This document shows, piece after piece, positions 6,394-13,541 of a DNA stretch of 51,992 nt (its first letter is position 1; each line of letters starts with the position of its first letter). The notes below the pieces were generated by a model that saw only the letters and a program-made list of their open reading frames with translations, did no database searches and was not told where the DNA came from. A program made the translations under genes and the position numbers. The stretch covers positions 1 to 51,992 of the forward strand of contig JAFSCD010000012.1 in the NCBI GenBank assembly GCA_017436955.1. The letters are read 5' to 3'. This stretch comes from Oscillospiraceae bacterium. Its GTDB lineage: Bacteria > Bacillota > Clostridia > Oscillospirales > Oscillospiraceae.

Positions 6394-8148
6394 TTAGCAT
6401 TCTTCCTTTTTCTCCGCGTTCAGCGCATCCACCACGATATCCGGGTAGGGGTTGGCGTATACGGTGCGGTAGGTGTGGTAGATCACCATGCCCGGCTTGC
6501 CGTTTGCCGGCTTTTTTACCTGCTTGACAGGCGTTACATCCACGGCGATGTTTTGACCGCCTTTGGCTTCGGAATAATATACCGCCAGCTGGGCTGCCTG
6601 GGTGACCGTATCGTCGGGAACCGGCTTTCCGGCGCAGGCGATGATGACGTGGCTGCCGTGAACCTTCTGGGCGTGGAGCCAGATATCGTCCTTGCGGGCA
6701 GAGCGGAAGGTCAGCTCGTCATTCTGTCGGTTGTTGCGACCCACATAGATGGCAAAGCCGTCGGTGGATTCAAAGCGCATAGGCGGCAGCTTCTGCTGCT
6801 TCATTTTCTTCCTGCCGCTGTCGGGCTTCACATAGCCGCCGGCCTGCAGCTCCTGCCGGATCTCGTCCAATTCCGCCTCGGAGCCGGCACGGTCAAGCTC
6901 ATCCAGCACACTGTGCAGATACTGCAGCTCCGTTGTACCCAGCTCGATCTGCCGGGTCAGCTCTTTTTCGGCGTTTTTCATACGAGAGTAGTCTTTGTAG
7001 AATTTTGCCGCATTTTGCTGGGGCGAGAGGATGGGGGAGATGGGGATGTCGATGAGCGGCATATTTTCATCGTAAAAATCCTCCGCCTGCAGTACGGTCT
7101 GCCCCTTGACGATACGACCCAAATTGGCGGTGACGATATCGCCAAGCTGACGAAGCCGCTCCCGGTCATAGGTCTGCTCCAGCTCCACTTCCTGGATCGC
7201 CAGCTTTTTCGTCAGCCGGGCGCAGAGATTCTGCACGGTCTTGCGCAGACCCTGACCCTTTTGCCGAATGGCGTCCCGTCGGTCCCGGACGGTGTAGAAA
7301 AGATCCAAAAGGGCGGAGAAACCCTCGCCGGACTTACATTCGCTGTACTGGCGGATGGGGCAGAAGGCAAATTGCCTGGGCGTGCCGTCAGCGGCGCAGG
7401 TGTAGTGGGGAGCAGGATGGGCGAGGTTTTCAGAAAACCACAGCGCCAGTTTTTCCGCCAGCGCCGGCAGCTCCTGCCCCTCCAGACGCGCATCCACGCA
7501 TCCGGCGGCAAACAGTGCAGCCTCCCGGCAGATCAGCGGAGAAAGACCGCCCAGATTGTCCATCAGCCGGTCACAGAGCAGGTCCGCGCCCGGTTTACAT
7601 AACATCTCCAAGAAATCGGAAGCGGATAATTTTTTGGGGTCTTGCTTTCCGATGGCTTCCGGGGGCTGGTAGTATAGCCCCGGCAGCGCCTGCCGCTTGG
7701 CGGATTCGTCCAGACCCACCCGGCGCAGACAGTCGATGATCCGAGCCTCCGGGGACAGCAGATACAGATTGCAGGTGCGACCCATCAGCTCTGCCACCAG
7801 CTTTTTGCGCACCGGATCACCCAGCTCGTCAAAGCATTCAAAGGTAAAAACAGCCGCGCGCTCCATAGGAAGCTGCTGGATATCCGTCAGCCTTGCGCCG
7901 GATAAATGCTTGCGCAGCAGCATACAGAACATGGGCGGCTGGGCAGGATTCTCAAAGCCGGTGGCGGTGATGTGCAGCCGGGGCGCAGCGGGATTGGCGG
8001 CCAGCAGCAATTTTGCCCGACCGTCCCGATGCTTCAGGGAAAGGATCACGGTGTCCCGGCTGGGCTGGTGGATCTTTTCCACCCGGCTGTCCTGAAAGGC
8101 GCGCAGCTCTTCCAGCACGCAGGACATATAAAAAGCGTCAAATGCCAT
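6394..8148 (-). CDS. rqcH: RqcH (NFACT family ribosome quality-control factor)
   Basis: RqcH binds 50S subunits carrying stalled nascent chains and recruits tRNA-Ala to add C-terminal alanine tails that mark them for proteolysis. It is historically annotated as a fibronectin-binding protein. The 584-aa product has NFACT-N (MAFDAFYMSCVLEEL, then ELMGRTCNLYLL at about 123-134), a long helical coiled-coil middle (about 270-440) and NFACT-R (DGFAIYVGRNNRQNDELTF..DIWLHAQKVHGSHVII). The gene directly abuts mrnC: the mrnC TAA is followed immediately by the rqcH ATG, so translation is probably coupled. Confidence 0.95.
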   Translation of the reverse strand: MAFDAFYMSCVLEELRAFQDSRVEKIHQPSRDTVILSLKHRDGRAKLLLAANPAAPRLHITATGFENPAQPPMFCMLLRKHLSGARLTDIQQLPMERAAVFTFECFDELGDPVRKKLVAELMGRTCNLYLLSPEARIIDCLRRVGLDESAKRQALPGLYYQPPEAIGKQDPKKLSASDFLEMLCKPGADLLCDRLMDNLGGLSPLICREAALFAAGCVDARLEGQELPALAEKLALWFSENLAHPAPHYTCAADGTPRQFAFCPIRQYSECKSGEGFSALLDLFYTVRDRRDAIRQKGQGLRKTVQNLCARLTKKLAIQEVELEQTYDRERLRQLGDIVTANLGRIVKGQTVLQAEDFYDENMPLIDIPISPILSPQQNAAKFYKDYSRMKNAEKELTRQIELGTTELQYLHSVLDELDRAGSEAELDEIRQELQAGGYVKPDSGRKKMKQQKLPPMRFESTDGFAIYVGRNNRQNDELTFRSARKDDIWLHAQKVHGSHVIIACAGKPVPDDTVTQAAQLAVYYSEAKGGQNIAVDVTPVKQVKKPANGKPGMVIYHTYRTVYANPYPDIVVDALNAEKKEEC

Positions 8149-8550
8149 TTAAGCCTCCATCATCATTTGAAAGAGTTCATTGAGCCGGTCGGTCTGCCCG
8201 GCGAGATACAGCGCGCCGAATAAGGTCTCCAGACCGGTCGCCATCGCATACTCCTGGGGCGTGGCGGATTTGGGCGCCGCGTGGGAGTGGGCGTTTTTGC
8301 CCCGGCGGTAATAGGCGGCTTCTTCCTCGGTCAGGTGGGGCAGGATCTTTTGCACCAGCGTAGCCTGCTTCGGCGCGGTAACCAGACTAACCGCATCCTT
8401 GTGCAGCCGCTTGACGGTATGCTCGCCCCTGGTACACAGATAGGTGCGGCACAGCAGCTCGTAAACGCCGTCACCCAGATGGGCAAGACCCAAATTGGAA
8501 AACGCGTCGATCTCCTGCTTTGTCATTTTAATGTGGAAGTAGTCTTTCAT
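8149..8550 (-). CDS. mrnC: Mini-ribonuclease III
   Basis: Mini-III is an RNase III-like nuclease without a double-stranded-RNA-binding domain that matures 23S rRNA ends in Firmicutes. The 133-aa length is typical. The catalytic loop is visible as LGLAHLGDGVYELLCRTYL, with the aspartate near residue 27, and the second acidic segment falls in GLETLFGALYLAGQ near residue 115. It is first in a two-gene unit with rqcH and has its own promoter (8581-8609). The usual neighbour cysS is absent. Confidence 0.93.
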   Translation of the reverse strand: MKDYFHIKMTKQEIDAFSNLGLAHLGDGVYELLCRTYLCTRGEHTVKRLHKDAVSLVTAPKQATLVQKILPHLTEEEAAYYRRGKNAHSHAAPKSATPQEYAMATGLETLFGALYLAGQTDRLNELFQMMMEA

Positions 8551-8580
8551 AGCGCACGCCCCGATTTTTCTTGATACTTT

Positions 8581-8609
8581 ACATTACCACGAAATCAGGA
8601 ATTAGTCAA
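8581..8609 (-). promoter_or_regulatory. Promoter of mrnC-rqcH
   Basis: Minus strand TTGACT (8604-8609), 17-bp spacer, TAATGT (8581-8586). It is back to back with the promoter of the PHP gene. Confidence 0.7.
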
Positions 8610-8616
8610 ATGCCGT

Positions 8617-8645
8617 TTGACACCCTTTCGGGCTTGTGATACCAT
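8617..8645 (+). promoter_or_regulatory. Promoter of the PHP-domain gene
   Basis: Plus strand TTGACA (8617-8622), 17-bp spacer, TACCAT (8640-8645), about 20 bp before the start codon. Confidence 0.6.
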
Positions 8646-8665
8646 AATGAAAAGGAGGCGAGGAT

Positions 8666-9418
8666 ATGATTTCCAATTATCATACCCATACTGTGCGCTG
8701 TCGGCACGCCGTTGGCGAGGACGAGGCGTTTGTCCTGGCGGCGCTGGACAGAGGCTTGCGGATTCTGGGTTTTTCCGACCACAGCCCATATATATTCGAT
8801 GGCGATTATTATTCCACCTTCCGGATGCCCATGAGCGAGCTGGAGGACTACGTGGCTTCCGTTCTTTCCCTGCGAAAGAAATATGCGGATCAGATCGACA
8901 TCAAGCTGGGTCTGGAGCTGGAGTACTATCCTGCGCATTTTGCCAAGACCGTGGCGGCACTTAAGCAGTATCCCTTCGATTATTTTCTGCTGGGTCAGCA
9001 CGCGCTGGGGGATGAGGAGGATGATTTCTACACCGGCTGGCCCACCGACGACGAGGAAATTTTGAACCGGTACGTCTGCCAATGCCGCGAAGCGCTGCAC
9101 ACCGGGGTGTTCAGCTGCTTTGCCCACCCGGATATCATCAATTTTGACGGCGATCCGGAGATCTACAAGACCTATATGCGCACCCTGATACGGGAGGCAA
9201 AAGCGCTGGATGTGCCGCTGGAGTTCAACCTGCTGGGTCTGCTGGCAAAGCGGAACTATCCCAACCGGCTGTTCTGGGAAATGGTGGCGGAGGAAGGCGC
9301 AAAGGCGATCATCGGCTTCGACGCCCATCAGCCTGCCGTGCTGCGGGATGAGGATCTGGATGGTATGATCGCCGACTGGCTGGGCGACCTGCAGATCAAC
9401 TGGATCGAAAAACTGTAA
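8666..9418 (+). CDS. PHP-domain phosphatase, histidinol-phosphatase (HisJ/HisK) family
   Basis: The 250-aa protein has the PHP metal-binding pattern: NYHTHT at residues 4-9, SDHSPY near 39, E in the GLELEYY strand, H in FAHPDII, and a late FDAHQP. PHP enzymes of this size dephosphorylate L-histidinol phosphate in histidine synthesis, but relatives act on other phosphoesters. No his genes are nearby, so the substrate is open. AAAAGGAGGCGAGGAT precedes the ATG. A terminator follows at 9424-9453. It is one of the few plus-strand genes in this half of the window. Confidence 0.9.
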   Translation: MISNYHTHTVRCRHAVGEDEAFVLAALDRGLRILGFSDHSPYIFDGDYYSTFRMPMSELEDYVASVLSLRKKYADQIDIKLGLELEYYPAHFAKTVAALKQYPFDYFLLGQHALGDEEDDFYTGWPTDDEEILNRYVCQCREALHTGVFSCFAHPDIINFDGDPEIYKTYMRTLIREAKALDVPLEFNLLGLLAKRNYPNRLFWEMVAEEGAKAIIGFDAHQPAVLRDEDLDGMIADWLGDLQINWIEKL

Positions 9419-9423
9419 ACGAA

Positions 9424-9453
9424 AAGAGCGTGTTGCTGCTGCAGCACGCTCTT
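9424..9453 (+). terminator. Terminator after the PHP gene
   Basis: agagcgtg ... cacgctct stem 5 bp past the stop codon, followed by cttgta; moderately T-rich. Confidence 0.7.
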
Positions 9454-9470
9454 CTTGTATAAAAGGCATC

Positions 9471-9558
9471 TGTCATTGCGAACCCGTGCGCACACCGGTG
9501 TGGCAATCCCTTGGCTATTTAGGGGATTCCCACGGACCTGGCGGTCCTCGGAATGACA
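9471..9558. repeat. TGTCATT...AATGACA dispersed repeat
   Basis: Starts tgtcattgcga and ends ggaatgaca, so the termini are inverted repeats. The interior holds cacaccggtgtg and ggacctggcggtcc palindromes. Related partial copies are at 1752-1829, 48191-48236 and around 50490-50550. Confidence 0.7.
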
Positions 9559-9570
9559 TTTCTTTTTTTG

Positions 9571-10374
9571 TTAGGGAAGAAAGCCCTCGAAAATGGGGAT
9601 CTGTCCATCCTCTGTGGCGAGGTCAAATTCCTCCCCGGACTTCAGTGTCCAGGTGATGGTGGGGATGCGCCACAGCCTGCGGCAAAGCCATAGGCTGAAC
9701 ATCCTGCGGTCGGCGAATTTATATGCCACAAAGTCGGGGCTGGTGAGAAAATTCGGCAGCAGCAGCGCCATCGCCAGCTTCATCGGCAGGGACAGCGGAG
9801 TTTCCGGCGATTTCAGAAAATTCTCGGAAAGCTGCCCCCGAATGACCTGGGGGTGGTGCTTCTTGAGCTGCCGTACACACCGGGGATCAAAGCTCTCCAT
9901 GCACCAGATACCGCCGTAGCCTTCCATGGCAGCCACCGCCGCATCTGTCAGCGCGGCAAAGTTTTCCACGGTGGATTTCAGCTCGATGATCAGTGGTACC
10001 TGCCCGGCAAACAATGCCAAAACATCGCGAAACAGCGGGATCGGCTCGCCGTTGGCAAGACGGAAATTGGGAAGCTCCGCTGCGGTTAAGTCCTCGATCT
10101 TCCCATCCGTACCCGTAGTGCGCAGCAGGGAATAGTCGTGGATCACCGCCAGCGTGCCGTCTTTCAGCAGATGCACATCCAGCTCAACACCGTAGCCGGC
10201 ATCCCGGGCAGCACGAAAGGCAGCCATACTGTTCTCCGGCGCGCTTTCACCGTGCAGACCCCGGTGGGCGTAGGAAAATTTGCGGAGCCTGCGCATCCGG
10301 CTGTGTCCCATTCGCCCGTGGAGCGCGAAGAGGTAAAACAGCGTCAGCGCAAAAATTACGATAATAAACCACAT
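9571..10374 (-). CDS. Membrane-anchored glycerophosphodiester phosphodiesterase
   Basis: Hydrolyses glycerophosphodiesters to glycerol-3-phosphate and an alcohol. The first 20 residues (MWFIIVIFALTLFYLFALHG) form a single membrane anchor. The GDPD barrel follows, with FSYAHRGLHGESAPENS (HRG and the E..N signature), ELDVHLLKDGTLAVIHD (metal ligands E, D and the catalytic HD) and LIIELKS. The 267-aa length fits GlpQ/UgpQ enzymes. It starts 3 bp after the MFS transporter stop, so the two form an operon, and the transporter may carry a related substrate. That link is inference. Confidence 0.93.
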   Translation of the reverse strand: MWFIIVIFALTLFYLFALHGRMGHSRMRRLRKFSYAHRGLHGESAPENSMAAFRAARDAGYGVELDVHLLKDGTLAVIHDYSLLRTTGTDGKIEDLTAAELPNFRLANGEPIPLFRDVLALFAGQVPLIIELKSTVENFAALTDAAVAAMEGYGGIWCMESFDPRCVRQLKKHHPQVIRGQLSENFLKSPETPLSLPMKLAMALLLPNFLTSPDFVAYKFADRRMFSLWLCRRLWRIPTITWTLKSGEEFDLATEDGQIPIFEGFLP

Positions 10375-10377
10375 AGA

Positions 10378-11919
10378 TCAAGCGGCCTCGGGCTTGGCGT
10401 CGCCGTGCTTGACGAACAGCATCGTCACGAAGGAGCCTGCCACGAAAATGGCGGCATAGGGGAACAGCACGCCCATACCCAGCTTGTCCATCATATAGCC
10501 GGACAGCATAGGCGTCAGGGTCTGGGCAGCCATGGAAGCGGTGTAGTAGTAGCCGGTGTATTTGCCCACGTCGCCTTCGGAGCACATCTGCACCACCATG
10601 GGGAAGGAGTTGACGTTGATGGTGGCCCAGGCGATGCCTGCCAGTACGAAGATGGCGTAGATCAGAATGTCGGAGCTGGTGGGACCTACGAAGATGGCGG
10701 AGCAGAAGGCGGCAGCCAGCAGAGCAACGCCGATGAGGATGGCCTTCTTTCTGCCGATCCTGGAGGAAAGGATGCCAACGGGAACGAAGGAAACGATGGC
10801 GGCGGCGGTGCCGATGGTCAGGGTCAGGTTGAAGTCCTTGCTCAAAATGTTGGTGGCGTAGACGCTGTACTTGGAGGAGATGGCGTTGTAGCCGAAGTAC
10901 CACAGCACCACCGATGCCAGCACCAGCAGCAAGGAGCGCTTCTCGGCGCCGGTCAGCTTCCGCTTTGCGCCGGTTTCGGTTTCTTCCTCCTCGGAAAGAC
11001 CCAGGCGGACGCTTTCCTCGTGCATTTCGGCAACCCACTTGGGCTCACGGACGGTGCAAAGGAATACGATCAAAGCTACCAGCATCAAACCTGCCACAGC
11101 GCAGAAATAGCCGGTATAGCTCATCATATAGTTCTCCTCGGCACCGGTGGCGAAGATCATACCCAGCACCATCACGCAGATGCCGCCAACATAGCCCATC
11201 AGGTTGATGATGGCGTTTGCCTTACTGCGCAGCGGCTTGAGGGTCACATCCGGCATCAGCGCAACCGCAGGAGAGCGGAAGGTAGCCATGGATACCAGAA
11301 GCAGCAGCAAAATGCCGATAAACAGGATCAGCGGCTGGGGAGATTGCGCGGTTTTCTGCCATACGTAAGCCTGGCGCGCAGGCACAACGTAGTTTACATA
11401 ATCCGGATTGGACACTTCCTTGCCGTCTTGTTCCACGGTGCTGCGGATGGCAATAAAGTCCTCACGGGAGATCTCCTCGGAGAGGATGAACTTTTCCTCG
11501 GACAAGGTAGCCTTGGTCTTGTTGGGGCGTACCAGCTCCTGATTTGCCTGGGAGTCATAGATCAGCTCCAGCGCGGCAGGGTCATCCACCACGGAGACCT
11601 CGTGGATCTGCTTAAGCTGTGCAGCGTCCGCGAAGGTCAGCGCCACCAGCAGGATCACAGCGGCGATGGTGCCGAAGCGGATAAAGGGGGTGCGGCGACC
11701 GGACTTGCTCTTGTGCTTGTCGGACAGCGTGCCGAACAGCGGCAGCAGGAACAGCGCCAGAATATTATCCAGCGCCATGATCACGCCGGACCAGAACTGG
11801 GACATACCGAATTTGTTGGTCAAAATCAGCGGAACGATGGTATCGTAAGCCTGCCAGAATGCGAGGATCAGGAAGAAGGCAAAGCCTACCAGAATCGTGC
11901 GTTTGTTGTTGAGCTTCAT
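10378..11919 (-). CDS. MFS transporter, SLC45/GPH-like, with a large TM3-TM4 loop
   Basis: A 513-aa polytopic transporter with about 12 membrane helices. The first is LVGFAFFLILAFWQAYDTIVPLIL, and the A-motif-like loop GTLSDKHKSKSGRRTPFI follows TM2 near residues 63-80. This resembles the SLC45/glycoside-pentoside-hexuronide branch, which suggests a sugar or similar solute in symport. Between TM3 and TM4 lies a hydrophilic insert of about 100 residues (roughly 99-196), unusual for the family. The ATG at 11919 follows CGGAGGGC; the longer reading frame upstream overlaps the promoter and is rejected. Cotranscribed with the downstream glycerophosphodiesterase. Confidence 0.9.
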   Translation of the reverse strand: MKLNNKRTILVGFAFFLILAFWQAYDTIVPLILTNKFGMSQFWSGVIMALDNILALFLLPLFGTLSDKHKSKSGRRTPFIRFGTIAAVILLVALTFADAAQLKQIHEVSVVDDPAALELIYDSQANQELVRPNKTKATLSEEKFILSEEISREDFIAIRSTVEQDGKEVSNPDYVNYVVPARQAYVWQKTAQSPQPLILFIGILLLLLVSMATFRSPAVALMPDVTLKPLRSKANAIINLMGYVGGICVMVLGMIFATGAEENYMMSYTGYFCAVAGLMLVALIVFLCTVREPKWVAEMHEESVRLGLSEEEETETGAKRKLTGAEKRSLLLVLASVVLWYFGYNAISSKYSVYATNILSKDFNLTLTIGTAAAIVSFVPVGILSSRIGRKKAILIGVALLAAAFCSAIFVGPTSSDILIYAIFVLAGIAWATINVNSFPMVVQMCSEGDVGKYTGYYYTASMAAQTLTPMLSGYMMDKLGMGVLFPYAAIFVAGSFVTMLFVKHGDAKPEAA

Positions 11920-11964
11920 ATGTAAGCCCTCCGATCGGGTTTTTCCGGCGGATGCCGTATGGTC

Positions 11965-11993
11965 ATTATATAATTTTTTCACCACAATGTCCA
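11965..11993 (-). promoter_or_regulatory. Promoter of the MFS-GDPD operon
   Basis: Minus strand TGGACA (11988-11993), 17-bp spacer, TATAAT (11965-11970). Confidence 0.7.
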
Positions 11994-12009
11994 GCATTTA
12001 TGCAAAAAC

Positions 12010-12027
12010 CGCCGGATTTCTCCGGCG
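12010..12027 (-). terminator. Terminator after the 65-aa protein gene
   Basis: cgccgga/tccggcg stem with a 4-nt loop, followed on the minus strand by GTTTTTGC. It lies about 85 bp past the stop, beyond a small repeat at 12083-12118. Confidence 0.65.
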
Positions 12028-12082
12028 ATTTAAGATGAAATTAAGGATTTATGGCTTCCCCTGCGGAAGCACCGAAGGCTTG

Positions 12083-12118
12083 AATGTAGGGGCGGATGCC
12101 CACATCCGCCCGCTAGGG
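12083..12118. repeat. GTAGGGGCGG-type short palindromic repeat
   Basis: tgtaggggcggatgcccacatccgcc: ggcggatg pairs with catccgcc. Similar GTAGGG(G)CGG units occur at 12640-12806 and 50566-50633. Confidence 0.55.
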
Positions 12119-12310
12119 ATTGTTTTTGAGGCTTTCCAGAAAACGGATCGTTCTTTCAATTTGCGCATCTTCATCCGTATCTTTTTGCACCGAGAAAACA
12201 TTAAGCTCCCATTCAGGGTACAGTACCGCATATCGCCGGATGACCGCATCCAGTATATCTTCGATTATTGCCGCATCTGCTTGTGCAATCTCCTGAAATA
12301 AATCCAACAT
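12113..12310 (-). CDS. 65-aa acidic protein, divergent partner of an RHH protein
   Basis: MLDLFQEIAQADAAIIEDIL then a region rich in aromatic and acidic residues (YAVLYPEWELNVFS). The protein is predicted mainly alpha-helical, with no signal peptide or membrane segment. The start at 12310 has GGGGAGGTGGTAAA upstream and is preferred over the ATG ten codons earlier, which lies in the promoter. I recognise the general look of short conserved Firmicutes hypotheticals, but no function is known to me. It is divergent from a ribbon-helix-helix gene 95 bp away and the promoter overlaps a shared inverted repeat, so regulation by that protein is likely. Confidence 0.75.
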   Translation of the reverse strand: MLDLFQEIAQADAAIIEDILDAVIRRYAVLYPEWELNVFSVQKDTDEDAQIERTIRFLESLKNNP

Positions 12311-12327
12311 TTTACCACCTCCCCAAC

Positions 12328-12388
12328 AATATGATAACACTTTGTTTGTATAAATTCAAGGATTGTGTTGTTATACTGTTATCATATT
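12328..12388. promoter_or_regulatory. Shared operator: 11-bp inverted repeat between divergent small genes
   Basis: aatatgataac at 12328-12338 and gttatcatatt at 12378-12388 are perfect inverted copies with a 39-bp gap. The left copy covers the -10 of the minus-strand promoter and the right copy lies just before the RHH ribosome site. This is the layout expected for an RHH repressor operator. Confidence 0.65.
12331..12359 (-). promoter_or_regulatory. Promoter of the 65-aa protein gene
   Basis: Minus strand TTGAAT (12354-12359), 17-bp spacer, TATCAT (12331-12336). The -10 is embedded in the operator half-site. A plus-strand -10-like TATACT (12372-12377) may serve the RHH gene, without a clear -35. 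Confidence 0.6.
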
Positions 12389-12405
12389 ATTAGCGAGGTG
12401 TTAGT

Positions 12406-12597
12406 ATGGCAACGAACAAAATTCAAACGGGTATCCGTTTTGAGCCGGAGCTTCTATACAAGATTGCGTATGTTGCCAAGTGCAATAAGCGTTCTTTGAA
12501 TGCGCAGTTGGAGTACCTTGCCCAGCTCTGCGTCAAAGAATACGAGGAAGCAAACGGAGAGATTCCGGTGACGGACGAAGATATTTACAAGAAATAA
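12406..12597 (+). CDS. Ribbon-helix-helix (Arc-like) DNA-binding protein
   Basis: A 63-aa protein whose N-terminal part fits the RHH fold: a short beta strand (IQTGIRFEPELL), then two helices (LYKIAYVAKCNKRSLNAQLEYLAQLCVKEYEEA). RHH proteins bind DNA as dimers through the paired strands and are common as toxin-antitoxin autorepressors and phage or plasmid regulators. The acidic tail (EIPVTDEDIYKK) could be a partner-binding region. The ribosome site is gcgaggtg before ATG. A terminator follows at once, so there is no cotranscribed partner on this strand. The divergent 65-aa gene is the obvious candidate partner or target. Confidence 0.85.
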   Translation: MATNKIQTGIRFEPELLYKIAYVAKCNKRSLNAQLEYLAQLCVKEYEEANGEIPVTDEDIYKK

Positions 12598-12601
12598 TCA
12601 A

Positions 12602-12626
12602 AAGCCTGCACTTTTTGTGCAGGCTT
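12602..12626 (+). terminator. Terminator after the RHH gene
   Basis: aagcctgca/tgcaggctt stem followed by ctttatg, directly downstream of the stop codon. Confidence 0.8.
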
Positions 12627-12639
12627 CTTTATGTTCCCG

Positions 12640-12806
12640 GGCGATTCGTGAATCGCCCCTACGGAAGTGCAGAGAGGTTATTGTAGGGGCGGATTTCCAA
12701 TCCGCCTGTTTTTGCGGCGGGACCAAGGCCCCACCTTACGGCAACCGGGGAGCATCACTGTAGGGCGGGGGTTTACTCCCGCCGTGCTTACGGTCGCCCC
12801 TACGAT
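12640..12806. repeat. Cluster of GTAGGGGCG-type short repeats
   Basis: Successive palindromic units: gggcgattcgtgaatcgccc, tgtaggggcggatttccaatccgcc, a ggtgggg-type unit, and gtagggcgggggtttactcccgcc. These are GC-rich hairpins without coding potential, filling the 215-bp gap between the RHH gene and the GNAT gene. Confidence 0.65.
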
Positions 12807-12812
12807 AAAACC

Positions 12813-13541
12813 TTAATCAAACGCCAGGCCGAAATAGGTGGGGGCGGCGTTATCGTCCAGCGCCAGGTACATGGCGAAGGGAATGTCACCGCCGGGGCAG
12901 CGGAACAAGCCGCTGTCTTTGCCCAAAGCGGCAAGAATGCCCGGCGCGGCATTGGTATCGCCCAAAAGCTCCGCATCGTCGGCGTAGAGGAAGCCGTCGC
13001 CGGCATACAGATCGGTAATGGCGGCAAGAAACCGCAGATTTTCCCCTTCCTGCCGGACACCGCCGGATGGCAGAAGCTGCCGGCGCAGAGCGGCGTATTC
13101 GCCGGCGTCTATTTTTCGTATGGCTACGGGTCGGTCACTGCGGCGGCAGGTAAATTCCTGCACGTAGCTGCACACCGCGTAGCCCATACTTTCGTACATA
13201 CCGATCAGGTGCATTTCCGGCACCAGCAGAATACCGCTGTAGCCCAGCTGCGAAAGCAGCGCCCGGGTATCGTCCATCAGCAAGCGGCACAGACCCCTTT
13301 TGCGAAAGGTCTTTCCCGTTGCTACGGCGTAAATATATGCCAGCGGTCTGCCCTCAAACCGGCAATCAAACCAGTAAAGGGCAGCGGCAACCTGCCCGTC
13401 AACGGTTACGCATCGGCAGCGATCCGGGGAAAAGGCGGTGTCCCGGAAGATATCGAGAAACGCATCCGTATCCCCAAACGCCTCTTTCCACAAGCTACGC
13501 AGACCGTCAAGCTGCTCCGGCAGCGGATAATCAATCCTCAT
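12813..13541 (-). CDS. GNAT family N-acetyltransferase
   Basis: A 242-aa protein with an N-terminal GNAT fold: the IYAVATGKTFRKRGLCRLLM segment (about 69-88) has the Q/RxxGxG/A-type acetyl-CoA loop, here RKRGLCRLL, and LVPEMHLIGMYESMGY is the typical last helix and strand. The C-terminal 100 residues resemble the second lobe of Eis-type two-domain acetyltransferases. The substrate is unknown. GGGAGGACGACG precedes the ATG at 13541. The gene overlaps the upstream DUF2156 gene by 11 bp, which implies translational coupling. Confidence 0.9.
   Translation of the reverse strand: MRIDYPLPEQLDGLRSLWKEAFGDTDAFLDIFRDTAFSPDRCRCVTVDGQVAAALYWFDCRFEGRPLAYIYAVATGKTFRKRGLCRLLMDDTRALLSQLGYSGILLVPEMHLIGMYESMGYAVCSYVQEFTCRRSDRPVAIRKIDAGEYAALRRQLLPSGGVRQEGENLRFLAAITDLYAGDGFLYADDAELLGDTNAAPGILAALGKDSGLFRCPGGDIPFAMYLALDDNAAPTYFGLAFD

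Noticed and set aside
10138-11925. Plus-strand ORF opposite the MFS and GDPD genes
   Set aside because: It crosses two real genes and is His/Gln/Gly-rich nonsense.
12640-12806. CRISPR-like array of short repeats
   Set aside because: The units are individually palindromic hairpins of different sequence, without equal repeats and spacers, and no cas genes are present.
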